Shown here: piece by piece, positions 34,350 through 46,100 of the stretch
Layout of the letters: each line of letters opens with the position of its first letter
Numbering within the stretch: the stretch's first letter is position 1
DNA from: Struthidea cinerea
Taxonomy: Eukaryota; Chordata; Aves; Passeriformes; Corcoracidae
NCBI GenBank assembly: GCA_013397865.1
Contig: VZTI01003649.1
Coordinates: 614,349-678,348, forward strand
Direction: 5' to 3'
Length of the DNA: 64,000 nucleotides
Made by a program: the position numbers and the translations under genes
The notes under the pieces: model-generated
Told to the model about the DNA's origin: nothing
The model's database searches: none
What the model saw: the letters and a program-made list of their open reading frames with translations, nothing else

Positions 34350-36749
34350 GTAATTCCTTAAGGTTGTACCTGATTCTTGTTTTTTAGTCCATGTTGGGTA
34401 GCAGCACTATTTTCCTTTTAACACTTTTCACCTCTTTCTTAATCAAAGAACACACGTAAGACCACGTTGTCTCCTCTAGACACCAATCCTTGAAGATGCA
34501 CACATACTTATACCATAATAGTAAGTGGGGATGACCACAGATAAATACCCTTTAAAGGGAGTGCTAGGAAGTTGGAGAATCTGAGAAAGTTTGGGCTTGC
34601 AACAGGCTGCTTAAATGTGAATAAAGGTGCTGTCTAGCTTTAGGTGTATGTATGGAAAAATGTGTCTGCTTTGTCCTAAAACCAGCATAAGTGGTTAAAA
34701 AAGGAATTAAAAACACAACCCAAAGTTCTAGTTCCAGCTGCTCTAACGAGTAGTGAGAAGAATCTCCCTTTCCTCTGTATTTGCAATGCATTTAAATTGT
34801 AATGTCTTTACAATGCAAGATACAGGCTCTGGTGCCTGTAGGCAGCAAGGCTATCTGTGGGATTGTACTTGTGCTCCTGAAACAGAGCAGTTCACTTTCT
34901 CAACTGGTATCAGCCCGAGCTGTTGATGAAACACTTCAACACAGCCCAAAGCAAACCAAGCCTTGTGAAGAGTTTATGTGACTGTAAAACAACTCATATT
35001 AATGAGCTCTTTGAATTCAGACTGATCCCTTCTATCCGAGGCTAGAATAAGTTGTCTAGAATAGAATGGGGTAAAAACAGGAATTTTCAAAGGATCACTG
35101 AAATACTGATGAGACTAAGTCACCACGTGGAACAATTTCTTTCTGTGAAGGGGCAGAAAAGGGAGCCTCAAGCAATGACATTTGTAATGTAGCTCTCACA
35201 GTTGTTTCACATTAGAGGGAGGGAATCCAGGTCTTAATGTGCAAGTGACATTTACTGTCTCTCCTACAGCAAAAGTCCTTTAAATAAAAAATGCACATTT
35301 AGACTGGCTTTGATCTCTTGAAGCAATATGATTAGTTTGAAGACATGTTTCAGTTTTAATTTCCCCCCTCTTCCATATCTTAAGTTTAGAAGTGGAATTC
35401 TGGTCATGTTATTTTTTTTTCCACTAGGTGATTAATTTTGAAATATTTACAGGACAAATCATCGAAGTTTGTGGCTGCCTGTCACCTTTCCCAAATCCTA
35501 AGTATTTATAGATGTCTATCTCTGGAATGTGTATCTGATTTCAATCTTTAATTCATTTTAGTGAACTCTGAGCACAGCAGTCATTGGAGTTAATTTAGCA
35601 AATAAGCATGTGGGCAAGTGTGGGAACACCTTGTAATGCTGCTTTTCTTTTACAGTTACATCGGTTGGTCTAATATCAGCCATTCCATCTCCTTTCAAGT
35701 CTCCTTAAAACATCACCATCTCTAGAGCAGGACACATATCCAAAAGTGACAGTCTCGGGGTATATGAGAGTTTAACAGGAGCCTCTGGGTTTCAGTAGGC
35801 AGTTTGTCTCACAAGTTAGAGCATAAATGATGCTGCTTAGCCTCTTGCAGAGGAAGCTTTCCATTGCTCCATAGCCTTTAAAATGACGGTGGGGGCTCAG
35901 TCTATCCTCTGAAGAGTATCTGGACTCTGAGGTGGTAAGGAGGAGGAAGCACCTTTACCCACCTGCGCAAACTGCTCCCTCAGACCCAGGCTGCTGAGAC
36001 AGATGGTTCATGGCACAGTTTGAGTTGATGGGCTGGAGAGCTAGGGATGGGGGGGAAGTCAGGGTGCTGGCCAAGTCCCTGTACCATGTGTGTGGAATTG
36101 TCCAGCCCACCCATGGAATGAAATTCCATGTCCAAAGTCCAGATGAAATTACAGTGCTCGAGTCCCTGCCACATTGCATGTCATTGTGCCCAAGACTGAC
36201 CTGTGGCTTTGCATTTTCAAAATGCATATTAGGGCAAAGCAGTTCTGGATCTCCTTTGGCACTGTCTGGAGGAAAATTTTGTCTGACTGTTGGGCTGGCA
36301 CTTAGCTATGCAGGACATGGACTCACTTCCTTTTCTTATTGCTTGCCTTCACTAGAAATTCTCCTGTTTAACAAGTCTTTTACAAAGCTGCAGCTCTATG
36401 GTCTTGTCCTTCCGCTCCTGACAAAGGGAAGTGAGCCCTTCTCCGGACGGGATGGTTCGCATGTGGCTGAAGTCAGGGCTGAGGCATGCTGGGCTTTGCT
36501 GATGTAACGGCCTCCCTGCAATTTTCATCCAGATCTGGTTGGCTGTGAGTTGGCAGAGAGCCTCAGCCTCAGATACGCCTCCGACTCAGATGAGGTCATC
36601 CCTGCTTTTTTTTTTTTTTTTTTTTCTGCTTCAGAAGTCTGTTGTGTATGAATGTTTAAGGTCAGGGTGTTAATTTCCCCACCACTGCAAATCTCCGGGA
36701 GCAGGAATCCCCTTTTCCCCCCTCTCAGCTGCACTCTTTCCCATCACCA
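34350..36749. other. Non-coding stretch upstream of the CpG island
   Basis: No recognised gene is present. The 165-codon plus-strand frame at 36010-36507 has no family resemblance and overlaps minus-strand frames. Small features are a 17-bp perfect palindrome (36210-36226) and a 20-base T run (36606-36625). Confidence 0.6.
36606..36625. repeat. Poly(T) run of 20
   Basis: A homopolymer T tract is directly visible. It lies about 200 bases upstream of the GC-rich promoter block. Confidence 0.95.
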
Positions 36750-37760
36750 TCACAGACTCTGCTCTCCCTTTAAAGAGAGAGGAGGAGCAAAAGGAAGATG
36801 AATTTACCGCAGTGCATTTTATAATTGATTCTCGCATCCAGGTCAGAAGGGAGTGTTTGCTGGCAAGACATTGCAGAGCTGCACGCTCCTAATACGAGTG
36901 TAAAGTAGCTCCAGGACAGAAGAAACTCAAGACCCTGCTGCTGCCAGAAGTGAAACTACTCGCCCTGCTCGGTCGCTTGGTCCCTTCCCCGCCCTCCCAC
37001 CGTGTGCCATGCAGCGATGCATCCAGCCAGCAGAGGACGGGGTAGGTCCCCTCGGTTGTCAGTCAATAGGAGCTGCCCGGCTCGGGACGAGCTGATCGCG
37101 AAATAAGGACTGGCCCTGCGGAGAGCAGAGCACAGAAAGCTGGGGTGTCCAGCCCCTTACCCTGCCTGGAAGCATCGCCTGTTTAGCATCTTCCTCCCTC
37201 CAACCCCAGTCCGGGTAATCCCGCATCATCTCCCGCGAGGAACTGCCTTCTAACTTCGGCGCTGACGCCAGGTCTGCCTGCACGTTGTGGGCAGGATGGG
37301 GGTTGCGGAATCCCCTCTCTGCCCCGGGGGCAGCCAGCCACCTCCTCCTCTTCCTCCCACCGCCGAGCCCCGCGCTGGAATCCCTTTGGCACAGCCTCTT
37401 CACCATGTCCTGCCGGGGGCGGAGAACCCTCAACCGAGTGTCTAAGCGGGACCGGCCCCAGCACCGCGGACAGATCTCGGCTCCGGGCGGACCGGCCCCA
37501 GCACCACGGACAGATCTCGGCTCCGGGCGGACCGGCCCCAGCACCACGGACAGATCCCGGGGTGCCTCCGGGCTCCGCCGGCGGGAGGGAGGGAACTCGG
37601 CGCCCGCTGCAGCCCCGCTCCGTGCCTTGGTGCCCCGGGTTCCTGCGTGCTGCTGGCAGCCCGCTGCGGTAGCGGCACTCCGCTCTGCCGAGAAATCCCC
37701 CCGCACGCAGTCACCCACCGTGCTCACGGTGCCAGAAGAGAGCTTGTATTTGGGCTCAGA
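36750..37760 (+). promoter_or_regulatory. CpG-island promoter region; possible SLC8A3 5' end
   Basis: This is the only strong GC/CpG-rich block in the interior of the window, with several GGGCGG or GGGGCGG boxes. A TATA-like TTTTATAATT is at 36817-36826. A plausible first exon of about 36850-37041 ends in a donor-like GGG|GTAGGT on the plus strand. Such a layout marks a transcription start. In mammals the genes after SYNJ2BP in the same direction are COX16 and SLC8A3, and SLC8A3 begins with a non-coding exon far from its large coding exon. That makes SLC8A3 the best guess, but nothing in the window confirms it. A long non-coding RNA, or a minus-strand start, is also possible. Confidence 0.5.
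37446..37560. repeat. GC-rich minisatellite, 40-bp unit, about 2.9 copies
   Basis: The unit, anchored on ACCGGCCCCAGCACC, recurs at 37451, 37491 and 37531, exactly 40 bases apart. The first two copies are almost identical and the third decays after the CAGATC. Because 40 is not a multiple of three, each copy is read in a different frame, so the open frames crossing it on both strands (about 167 codons plus, 222 minus) cannot reflect a repeated peptide and are probably non-coding. Confidence 0.93.
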
Positions 37761-38375
37761 GTCTGTCTTCTGTGGATCGGGATTTTAGAGCTTGGACGGT
37801 GCCTGGTTACGGTGGTGTATGAGTCTACAGACCCCAAGGTGCACTACAGAGTTAGAAAGGAACCTTGGATCTGTCACGGCGTGGAGGGCTAAAATAAACC
37901 CTATCCAACCAGCAAACCCAACCTAGGCCTTCCTGCCTCCCTGCAACCAACTTTACACACACCCAGACCCAACCGTGAGAATTACCTCTTTTCCTCCTCC
38001 CTCAATGCTCCTTCCTTCAGCGACTGTAGGATGAGGCATTTTCTTCTATCTGGCTCAGGGTAAAAGCATACCCTGGGGGCATCAACACACATCTGGCAGG
38101 GACTGAAAGCTTTTAATCCAGCCTCTACTGCAATCAACAATGGCAAATGAACCAGTGATTCTGAATGTTTATGACATGGTGAGTAGGAAGCACTACTGGC
38201 TGGGAGGGAGTGGGGCTGGGTGGGAGTTCATGCTTGGAGGGCAGGCACTGTACAAAGAGGAGCCAAGCACAGATCCCCAGAGAGGCTGATTCCATCCCCC
38301 TCCCTGTCTTCCCTGTCCAAAACTCCTCATCCAAGCCTATCATCTTATCATGTCAAAGATGATGCTGACCCTGCT

Positions 38376-38392
38376 TTATTATTATTATTATT
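38376..38392. repeat. (TTA)n microsatellite
   Basis: Five to six tandem TTA/ATT units are directly visible. Confidence 0.9.
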
Positions 38393-41300
38393 TTAATGTT
38401 TAGCATATTGGACCAGATTACAGGTATTGTCCCAGATTTTCTGCAGAACCTTTCAGGAGCACCACTGGGTGAGGAGAGGACTTTTTAATTTCCAGTGCCC
38501 CAGTTAAGGAAGGAAATGTGATCACCTCTGTCTTTGTCAGAGGTAACTCTCCTTTAAATTTGAGTGAGCAAGCATTACCAGGCTGTGGGATGGGGGTCAG
38601 GATTTCATCTAAGGAGGAGAAATAGCTGTAGAGTTGCAGTAAGGGCATAGTTTCTAGGCTAATAATCTGGATCAATTCCTCATATACGTAGGATTGTAAT
38701 TAATAATTTTCTCTGAAGGTTAATTGAAACAACAAGAGTAAGAAATTGTCTGGTGAAGTTTCAGCACAGAAAGGTGCATGGGCACATGCTGCTCAGCAAT
38801 ATTTCCTGAAAGTTCACAGGGTAGCAAGTGGTTTTCCTTGACCTCTTCTTGCAAGGGGGAATGTGAGTGGGTGTTTTCTGTGCTAGCAAATCAGAAGGTC
38901 CAAATCTTGGCACAAACCCCCAAAGAGAAGAAGTCTTGGCAAAACCTATTTGCTTGCTGGTCTGACAGAAGCTTAGGAGAGGCATGTTCAGATGAGGAGT
39001 GTTTTGGTGATTATGTATTTCACCTTTGTTTTTTCGTTACCAACTAATGATTTTTAAAAAGTAGTTTTCAGATCTTCCACAAATTACTTTCTGGGGAAAA
39101 TACAACCTCATAAGGCCCCGGTGCTGACTGAGCTCTAAGTATCCAGCTCCAGACCTTTAAGATTACAGCATACGTTTGCTTTTTATCATCAGGCAGTGAC
39201 AACTTTTACCAGGAAGCCCACAGAATAGTGTGGGTTTCCCTGTTGATGAAATCCAGAGAATAGACACCGAAGAGATTAGGAGTGGGTTGCTGTAAAAGTC
39301 AAACATCTTTTTATCACAAGGATCAAGGGACCTTCTGTGAACTAAAACAGGTGGGTTGTTTTCTGAGGGAAGAGTGAGTGGTAAGGATTGTTTAGGTAGG
39401 ACTGTATCTGCATTGGTGAGCAGTCCAAAAAGCACAAGTACAGGGGACTGAAGCTGCTTCTTCCAGAGCTATCATTGGTAAAACTGAGCAAGTTGGTGTA
39501 AAATCCTTCCCAAGACTTTGGTCTTGAGTGTTTAATGGTCACTTGCTTAGCAGCCTGAAGTGTGAACTCTCCCAAGATGTTCTTCAAGCAACAGGTCTGG
39601 TAACCCAAATAGCTAGTAACTAGTGCCTGATAACAAGGGACTCACATTGCAAATGCATGCACAAGAGTTTATCATTAATCCTTTGAGGAAAATAAAGGAG
39701 TTGCATTGTCCTTTTACAATATCCACTGACTTCCTTGCAATTTTTTTAGTTTGTTCTGCAGCCGACTATGGCCTAAGCTTTCCTCTCTCAGCCACTGTTG
39801 ATTCATACCAAATCAGTGCATATTTCACCACTGAGCTGAAGAGATCCAAATACTGGATGGACATGGTCTTTACCTTTTTATGTTTGATTGATTCATTTAC
39901 ACCAGCGATGAAGCCTTAAGTAGTTAAGGCAGAAGGAGCTTGCTGTTCATGGTCACTGTGTTCTGAGATGGACACCCAGACACAGTGAACTGAACTGAGG
40001 TCATCAGTTTACTTCAGACTGGGTAGTTTTTGCTGCTTAGCAAACCATGAAAATCTTCATGTGAAAGTACTAACTCCATGGGTTAACCAGTCTGTACACA
40101 GAAACCATTCTATTTTCATATAGCATCTGTTTGACTACCACTGAGTCACCTGTAGCTCAAGTCCTGCATTATGACTATTGAGGCTACACGCTTTTCCATT
40201 GCTGCTATGATTTTAACACCACGAAGCCTGGAATGTAGCCATGCAAAATCTGTACTTTCTTACACTGTGGTGGGGAATTGCGGGGGAACTGGGAAATGAG
40301 CACATTTGCTTGAATGACTGTTGGAAAACTAGCCTCAATGGAAAAAACCCAACAACAACAAAGAAAAGACAGCTGGGAACAACAATTAACTTGATGTAAA
40401 GCTCTGCTTTCCTGACAAAGAACATGACCCCTGTATGGCAACTTGAAGCACTTACACTGCAGGAAAACTTATCCCTAGGGCAGAAGTTCAATTATGGGCT
40501 TTGTGCAGCTATGAAATACCCACTCTGTGTAGTCTTGTGTATTCAAAGATTATAGCCATTTATCCTTTTACCCATTGGATATGTAGCAGGCTTCTTAAGG
40601 AAAAAAAAGTGCTGCTATTTAATGAGGTGTTTTGCACAAATTACTGAAGCAGGTAGATCTATTTGTAGGCTTATTTTCTTCAGCATAAAATAATGGAGCA
40701 AAAATCACTGGGTATTCCAAGTGTTCTGAATATTGTCATCAAAAGCAACCTTCCATCACCCCCAGCACATAGGGTGGTTATATCCTGTTCTATCTCTTGC
40801 CAAAGAGCTTGTATGAAGCTTGTACACACCTGGACACTTGCAAAACAGGGCAGGTGGGCTTTGCTGCTCAATTAGGACATTTTAAAGAGTAGATCTGCAG
40901 GATACTGAACTCTGATTTAATGTGTGAGTGTGAACATAGAATAACAACATGGATCAGGGGGTTGATCATGGATGAATCTCTTTCCCAGTCTGAATCCAGC
41001 TCTTGCATGGACTTAATCTAAATCAATTTTTGGTTGGAGATCTGCAAGAAATAACTAGGTCTCTAAAGTCTGTGACAGAGTTTGCTCAGATCAGTCAGTT
41101 ACCACTTCACCTTCAGAGGGACAAATCAAATTCCCTTTCATAGCTTGCAGCTCTCTTCCCTCCAGTCTGCCTCAATAAGCTGTTTATCATGGAACAGATC
41201 TTACTTAGATTACAGGGTTGACTTTTTTTAGTCAGGATATTACCCTGTTCCCTCATCACTTTAAGTCTTTGTGGCTTACTTTGGAATAGTTTACTTAGTT

Positions 41301-43126
41301 GCTGTACATTAATAAATGTTGCTTACTTAAATCAGGCAGAAAAGTAACTGCAATTATTTCCTGGTTTTAAATCTTTAACAAGCTAAACATATTCCACTAA
41401 AAATAGTTTGCTTGGCAGAGATTCAAGTTTGGGGGCTCTCATTATATTTTCAGCTTATTGCATAGCACATTCATGCTGTCATATTAAAGGCAAAGATATT
41501 CATATCACTGTTTTCCCTCTTTTATTTTTATTGTTGTTGTCCTGAATTTCCACTGTCTTTGCAGCTGATAACATACAAAACTGTTGTTTTGATCTGCTGG
41601 CATCTTTGCTTACTCCTTGTGCTGGGGGAAATGAGCCCCTGAGATGTGCTGCAGAGGAGAATGAGAGCCCTGGTCAGCAGGGAGCCAGGGAGCAGTGATG
41701 CAGGGTCCGTTTGAACAAGACGGGGGCTCTCTTACTCAGCCTTGTCCCACAGTTATTCCATTGATTCCACTGACATTACTTGTCATCCCCTCTGGAGTGA
41801 ATGAGAGGGAAATAATATTCAGGTCACTGTAGATGGACTGAAGGAAGAGAGATGCTTTGTGCCTCTGTCTTCAGTATATAAGGAGCCTTTGAGTCTATCA
41901 TAGAAGCATCAACAGGATTGCAAGGAAAGCACTTCATTCTGTGGAGTGATTGTTTTAAAGCACTGACTAGATCATGGAGCATGTCATTATCTCTCTGGAG
42001 GAAAGAATAAGTTTAGTTACTTAGAAAAATGTGAACATGTTTGTGCTTACTGTAGGTAAAGGTCTCAGATGCTCTTAGCTCGCTTAGTCAGAAGAGTGAA
42101 AAATCCTAGTGCGGGTGGTAGCCCCATCTCTAGGCTACTTGTTAGTTGTTTGTGAGCTGCTGTGTGTGGAGAAGCATGGCATCACCTGTCTCTATTTGGT
42201 ATTCCAGGAAGCCACATGGAGAGCAAGGGGAATTTTTTGTCAAGGAAGTTGATAGCTGTGAAATTTCTTGAAGTAATGAGCTGAAGAGTTGCTCTAAGTC
42301 AATAGTAGAACATGTGATCTTGAAAGATTAAGTGATGGACAGTCACTAGGATTTCCTTTTTTTTTTTTCCCCCTACTTCATGTGTTGGCCAAACTGAATG
42401 TATTTAACAAACAGAGAGCAAAGAGCAAAATATTGCCTTTGGGAGATTTTAATTAAATTCTGGCAACTCCTTGGCAACTCCTAATATATATAGATATATA
42501 AAATGAAATTCTTTGATTTTCTTTCAAATATTTGCCGGTCATTTCTGTCCAAAATTATTAGCCAAATCTGAATCATTTCAGTTCTCCAAAACACACCGTT
42601 CACTCAAAAGTTTGCCATGTTTCTGGAAGGGTGTGGTAGGTACCATATTCTTATTTGTTCTGTGACCAGTCACAAAACTCATAAGAATCCCCTCTTCCAT
42701 GAATAAGAACTGGCTAGGGAAAATCTGGGGTGTTTTAATCTTCTTCACAGGCTTGTTGTGAAGGTAAGCTCAAAGATAGATCCTAAAATTCCTGAAGGAA
42801 AAGGGGAAGACTTTGTGCTTGGAATTTTACTTTATTACTGACTTTTCATTTATCCAGATTCTTATTCATTCATCTGTCTTCAAACCATATCAAGCGCAGG
42901 GTACTGGATAGCACAACAGAACGGTGAGCTAACAGGGGCCCGGTGTCTGCAAATGGGTTCCCCACAGTGCTATAGCGCGTCCCACAGGAGTGCTAAACGC
43001 TCTTTGTTTCTGGGAGGAGTCAGTCATAGTGCTGCTCAAAGATGGTAGTTCAAGGGATCAGATAGCCCTCAGGTGCTTGTTTTATGCATCTTCCTAGAGC
43101 TTTGAGTTGGTCTCCTGTGCTGGCTT

Positions 43127-43169
43127 TTTTGTTTGGTTTGGTTGGGTTTGTTTCTTTGTTTGTTTGGTA
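43127..43169. repeat. GTTT/GGTTT-rich simple sequence
   Basis: This is an imperfect run of GTTT, GGTTT and GGGTTT units. It is low-complexity sequence with G every four to five bases. Confidence 0.75.
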
Positions 43170-46100
43170 GGACTGAGTTTAGATTATTAAACTATGCATA
43201 TGCTGCATAATAGGTTCAGGGTTTGTAATCACTCTTGTGTCATACTATGGTACTTTCTGTTATGGGCCCAAAAACTCTCTGGGAAGACTCTTGGTTAAAG
43301 GTCAGAGAGACTAAATAGACCACTGCTGAGAATGAGAGAGGAGGGCAGGAAAATCTGCTCGCTGGATAACAGCAGAGTCCTGAGCCCGAGATAGGAGAGA
43401 TCTGTCCAGACTGCTTCAGTTTTCTTGGATGCAACAATTCCCACTGCAAATGCTCTTGACTTTGACAAAAAAAGTCAATAATTTTTTTAAAAAAGCTGTT
43501 ATGGCAAATTTGATGGCAGTACATTACAGGTTTCAAATAAATCAGGCTGCGCAGCCTGGCAGTGTGTGCAGGTGAGGAAAACTAGGCTTTGTTTCTGCTT
43601 CTCTTTTCCTCCTAGATGGCAACAATTTCATTTAAGTGACAACAGGCTGACCTCAGGCAGGGTGGTCATAGAGTGGGATTGCTCCCTTGCCCTGCTTGAA
43701 TGCAGGAGCAGAGGGACAAGGAAAGCAGTTTGGTGATGCTGAGCACTGTGTTGTAGTCAGTGCCTGCTTCAAGCCTGTGAGAGGATGACGAAATGCAACT
43801 AGGCTTCCCTTCTCTCTTGTATCTTTGGAGAGAGGAAATCAATTGGAGGAAGAAAAGATTAAAAAAACTAATACACTGAGCTGCAGCTGAGTCCATTCCT
43901 TCAAGAAGAAGCAATCCAAACATGTAATCTAATTTAAATCAATTAAGAAGAGAAATAGTAAATGGCATGGCCCAGGTTAATAAGTCCAGCAGTGAAGTGT
44001 GCCCATTTATGCATAATAAGTGGATTTTTGTTGTCTTAGCAACAGCCTGGAGATGTGTTATCCATTGGGGGAAGAGTCTGTTTGGATGTTGTCAGGGTGA
44101 CAAGCCAGCTACCTGTCCGTGTTGCTGCAGGTCTTCTCCAGCACTGCAGCCCTGTCACTGGCTACTGTATGCTTATGCATGAGATGTTTCAAGAGCTGTC
44201 TCTTGACTGTACAGAGGGCATTGCTCTCTCCAGCCATGGCATTTATCCCATCAGCAAGCTCACTGAACCAGTGCTCTGTTGCCCAGTGGACTGACTTGAA
44301 CTGACTCATTCAGTGCAACATGGGAGTTGTCACTTCTGCTAGTCCTCCATGCCTTAGGAAAACTGCTCCACAACATACTCTGCTTTACAGCAGCAAATGT
44401 AAGAAACCCTTATGAGTGAGGAGAACCTAGGAAAGCTAACACAGTGTAAAAAAATGTGTGAACTCTGCTTCTGGAGCAAAGCCTCACAGATCCTGTCATT
44501 AGCCCACAATTCCCACATCCATGCTCTTGAGTTGGTTCCTGCAGGTGACGATCTGACTTGGTGTCTCTAAAGCAGTCATTTCAAGGCAGCCTGAACTCTT
44601 GCAGAGTCAGGAGTCTCCTGTGCAGGATTTCAGGTGTAAGCCCAGGGGCTCAAAGTAAGGTCAGCTCTAACCCAGAGATACGGAAGATCCAGAGTTACTT
44701 TTGCTGCTACTGGAAGTTGTTCTTTAATCCCATCTGCAGGCAAAATCACAATCCCCTGGCCTGGCTCTGAGCAGCTCTGAGAGAAATGATTGTTTCCTCT
44801 TGAAACCATATGGAAGTTGGTTTCCAGTGGTTTTTTCTCTGGTGCTTTTTGGGCTTTCCCCTTACAGAAAGGCAGACTCCTTTTAGAACATGACACATCT
44901 GTCAGCAAGATTTAGCTTCTGGCTCACTAGGCTGTCAAGGTTCCTAATTTTACTTGGCTATTCCTTAAAACAAACAAATAACCCCCCAAACCAAACCAAC
45001 CCTTCTTACTATTGATGAAAGCTGATGTGTTGACAGTACTGGAGACTCATTCTCCTAACAAATTTATGCTAGCAGTAGCAAAGCAGACCCTTCTGGCTTT
45101 TGTACCTCATCCCTAGTGTATAGGTTGAGCTGCTCTGGTGTCATGGCTCAGCTGGTCATCCAGCTTCCTACTCAGGCAGCCCACAGGGACTAATTTATAC
45201 ATGCAGTGGGAGCCTCTGTAGGGGAGAGCTGAGCATTAGTGAGCTACTAAGTTGGAACAGCTGTCAGATCCATTTCTAAGTGTAGTGATCGGCAGGTATA
45301 TAGTTGTGCATTAGTGCAATGAACTGAATTTAAATGGCTGTCTTAGGGCTGAAAGCTATGTTAGTGACCTGAGTTGCCCTTATTGTAATTCTCTGTTTGT
45401 TTCAGTCTCTCTTGTTCCTGTCATTATGCCAAGATGACGTAGCTGAAGCTGGGGAGGGAGGCAGAGACCAATCAATACAAAAAATCTGTATTTCTGCTAG
45501 GGAAGAAAAAAACCAAAATTCACAGATTCAAATCAGGTCAAATGATTCTTTCTCTAACAACTGGACTTAAACTGTTAGGAAAGAAAAAATATTTGCTACT
45601 ACTCTAGGTAACCACTGGCTGGTTTTGAGCGTGAAAGATCCAGAGCAGAGAAAGTAAGTATCTCCTCACTTCAGAGCTTTATCTATCAGCATGTGAATCT
45701 GTGAGACTTCTCATCTTAGAGCAAAATATGAGGCTGAATCCTAAGACTGGAAAATTGGTAACTTAATTTTTAAACAAATAATCTTAAGGTGTCTAGAAAA
45801 GCAATGATAAGGGAAGAAGAAAATCTGGGAGAAATAAATGATCTCTGATAGGTGGGAATGCTGATCTACAGAAGCAAGTGTCTGATGCTAGAAATGCTGA
45901 AAGTATTTCAGCCTGTTTAGTGCCTTCATTGTGCGTGTCAGCACATGAGTTGAATGCTGCGTGACTCCTGATAGATCCACATCTCTGGGAAAGGGAGGAC
46001 CTGGCCCAGTGTAAGCTCTGTTGATTACATGGTTTGCTGAACCTTCAGCCATGGATCTGTTACTCTGCTTTCCGCATGGTCATACTTAAACCCACAAGGA

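Noticed and set aside
36010..36507. 165-codon plus-strand open frame
   Set aside because: One or a few frames of this length are expected by chance in 64 kb on six frames. No domain, and minus-strand frames overlap it.
37059..37727. 222-codon minus-strand open frame, the longest in the window
   Set aside because: Same GC-rich minisatellite region. Stop codons are rare there by composition, and the translation shows the frame-rotated repeat rather than a protein domain.
37285..37788. 167-codon plus-strand open frame across the CpG island
   Set aside because: It runs through a 40-bp tandem repeat read in three different frames, is Pro/Gly/Arg-rich as GC-rich DNA dictates, and overlaps an even longer minus-strand frame. 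No family resemblance.
37811..37930. Possible antisense CR1 start (AGAAAGGAACCTTGGATCTG)
   Set aside because: Only a short, weak resemblance to the CR1 3' terminal block in reverse; it breaks down within about 30 bases.
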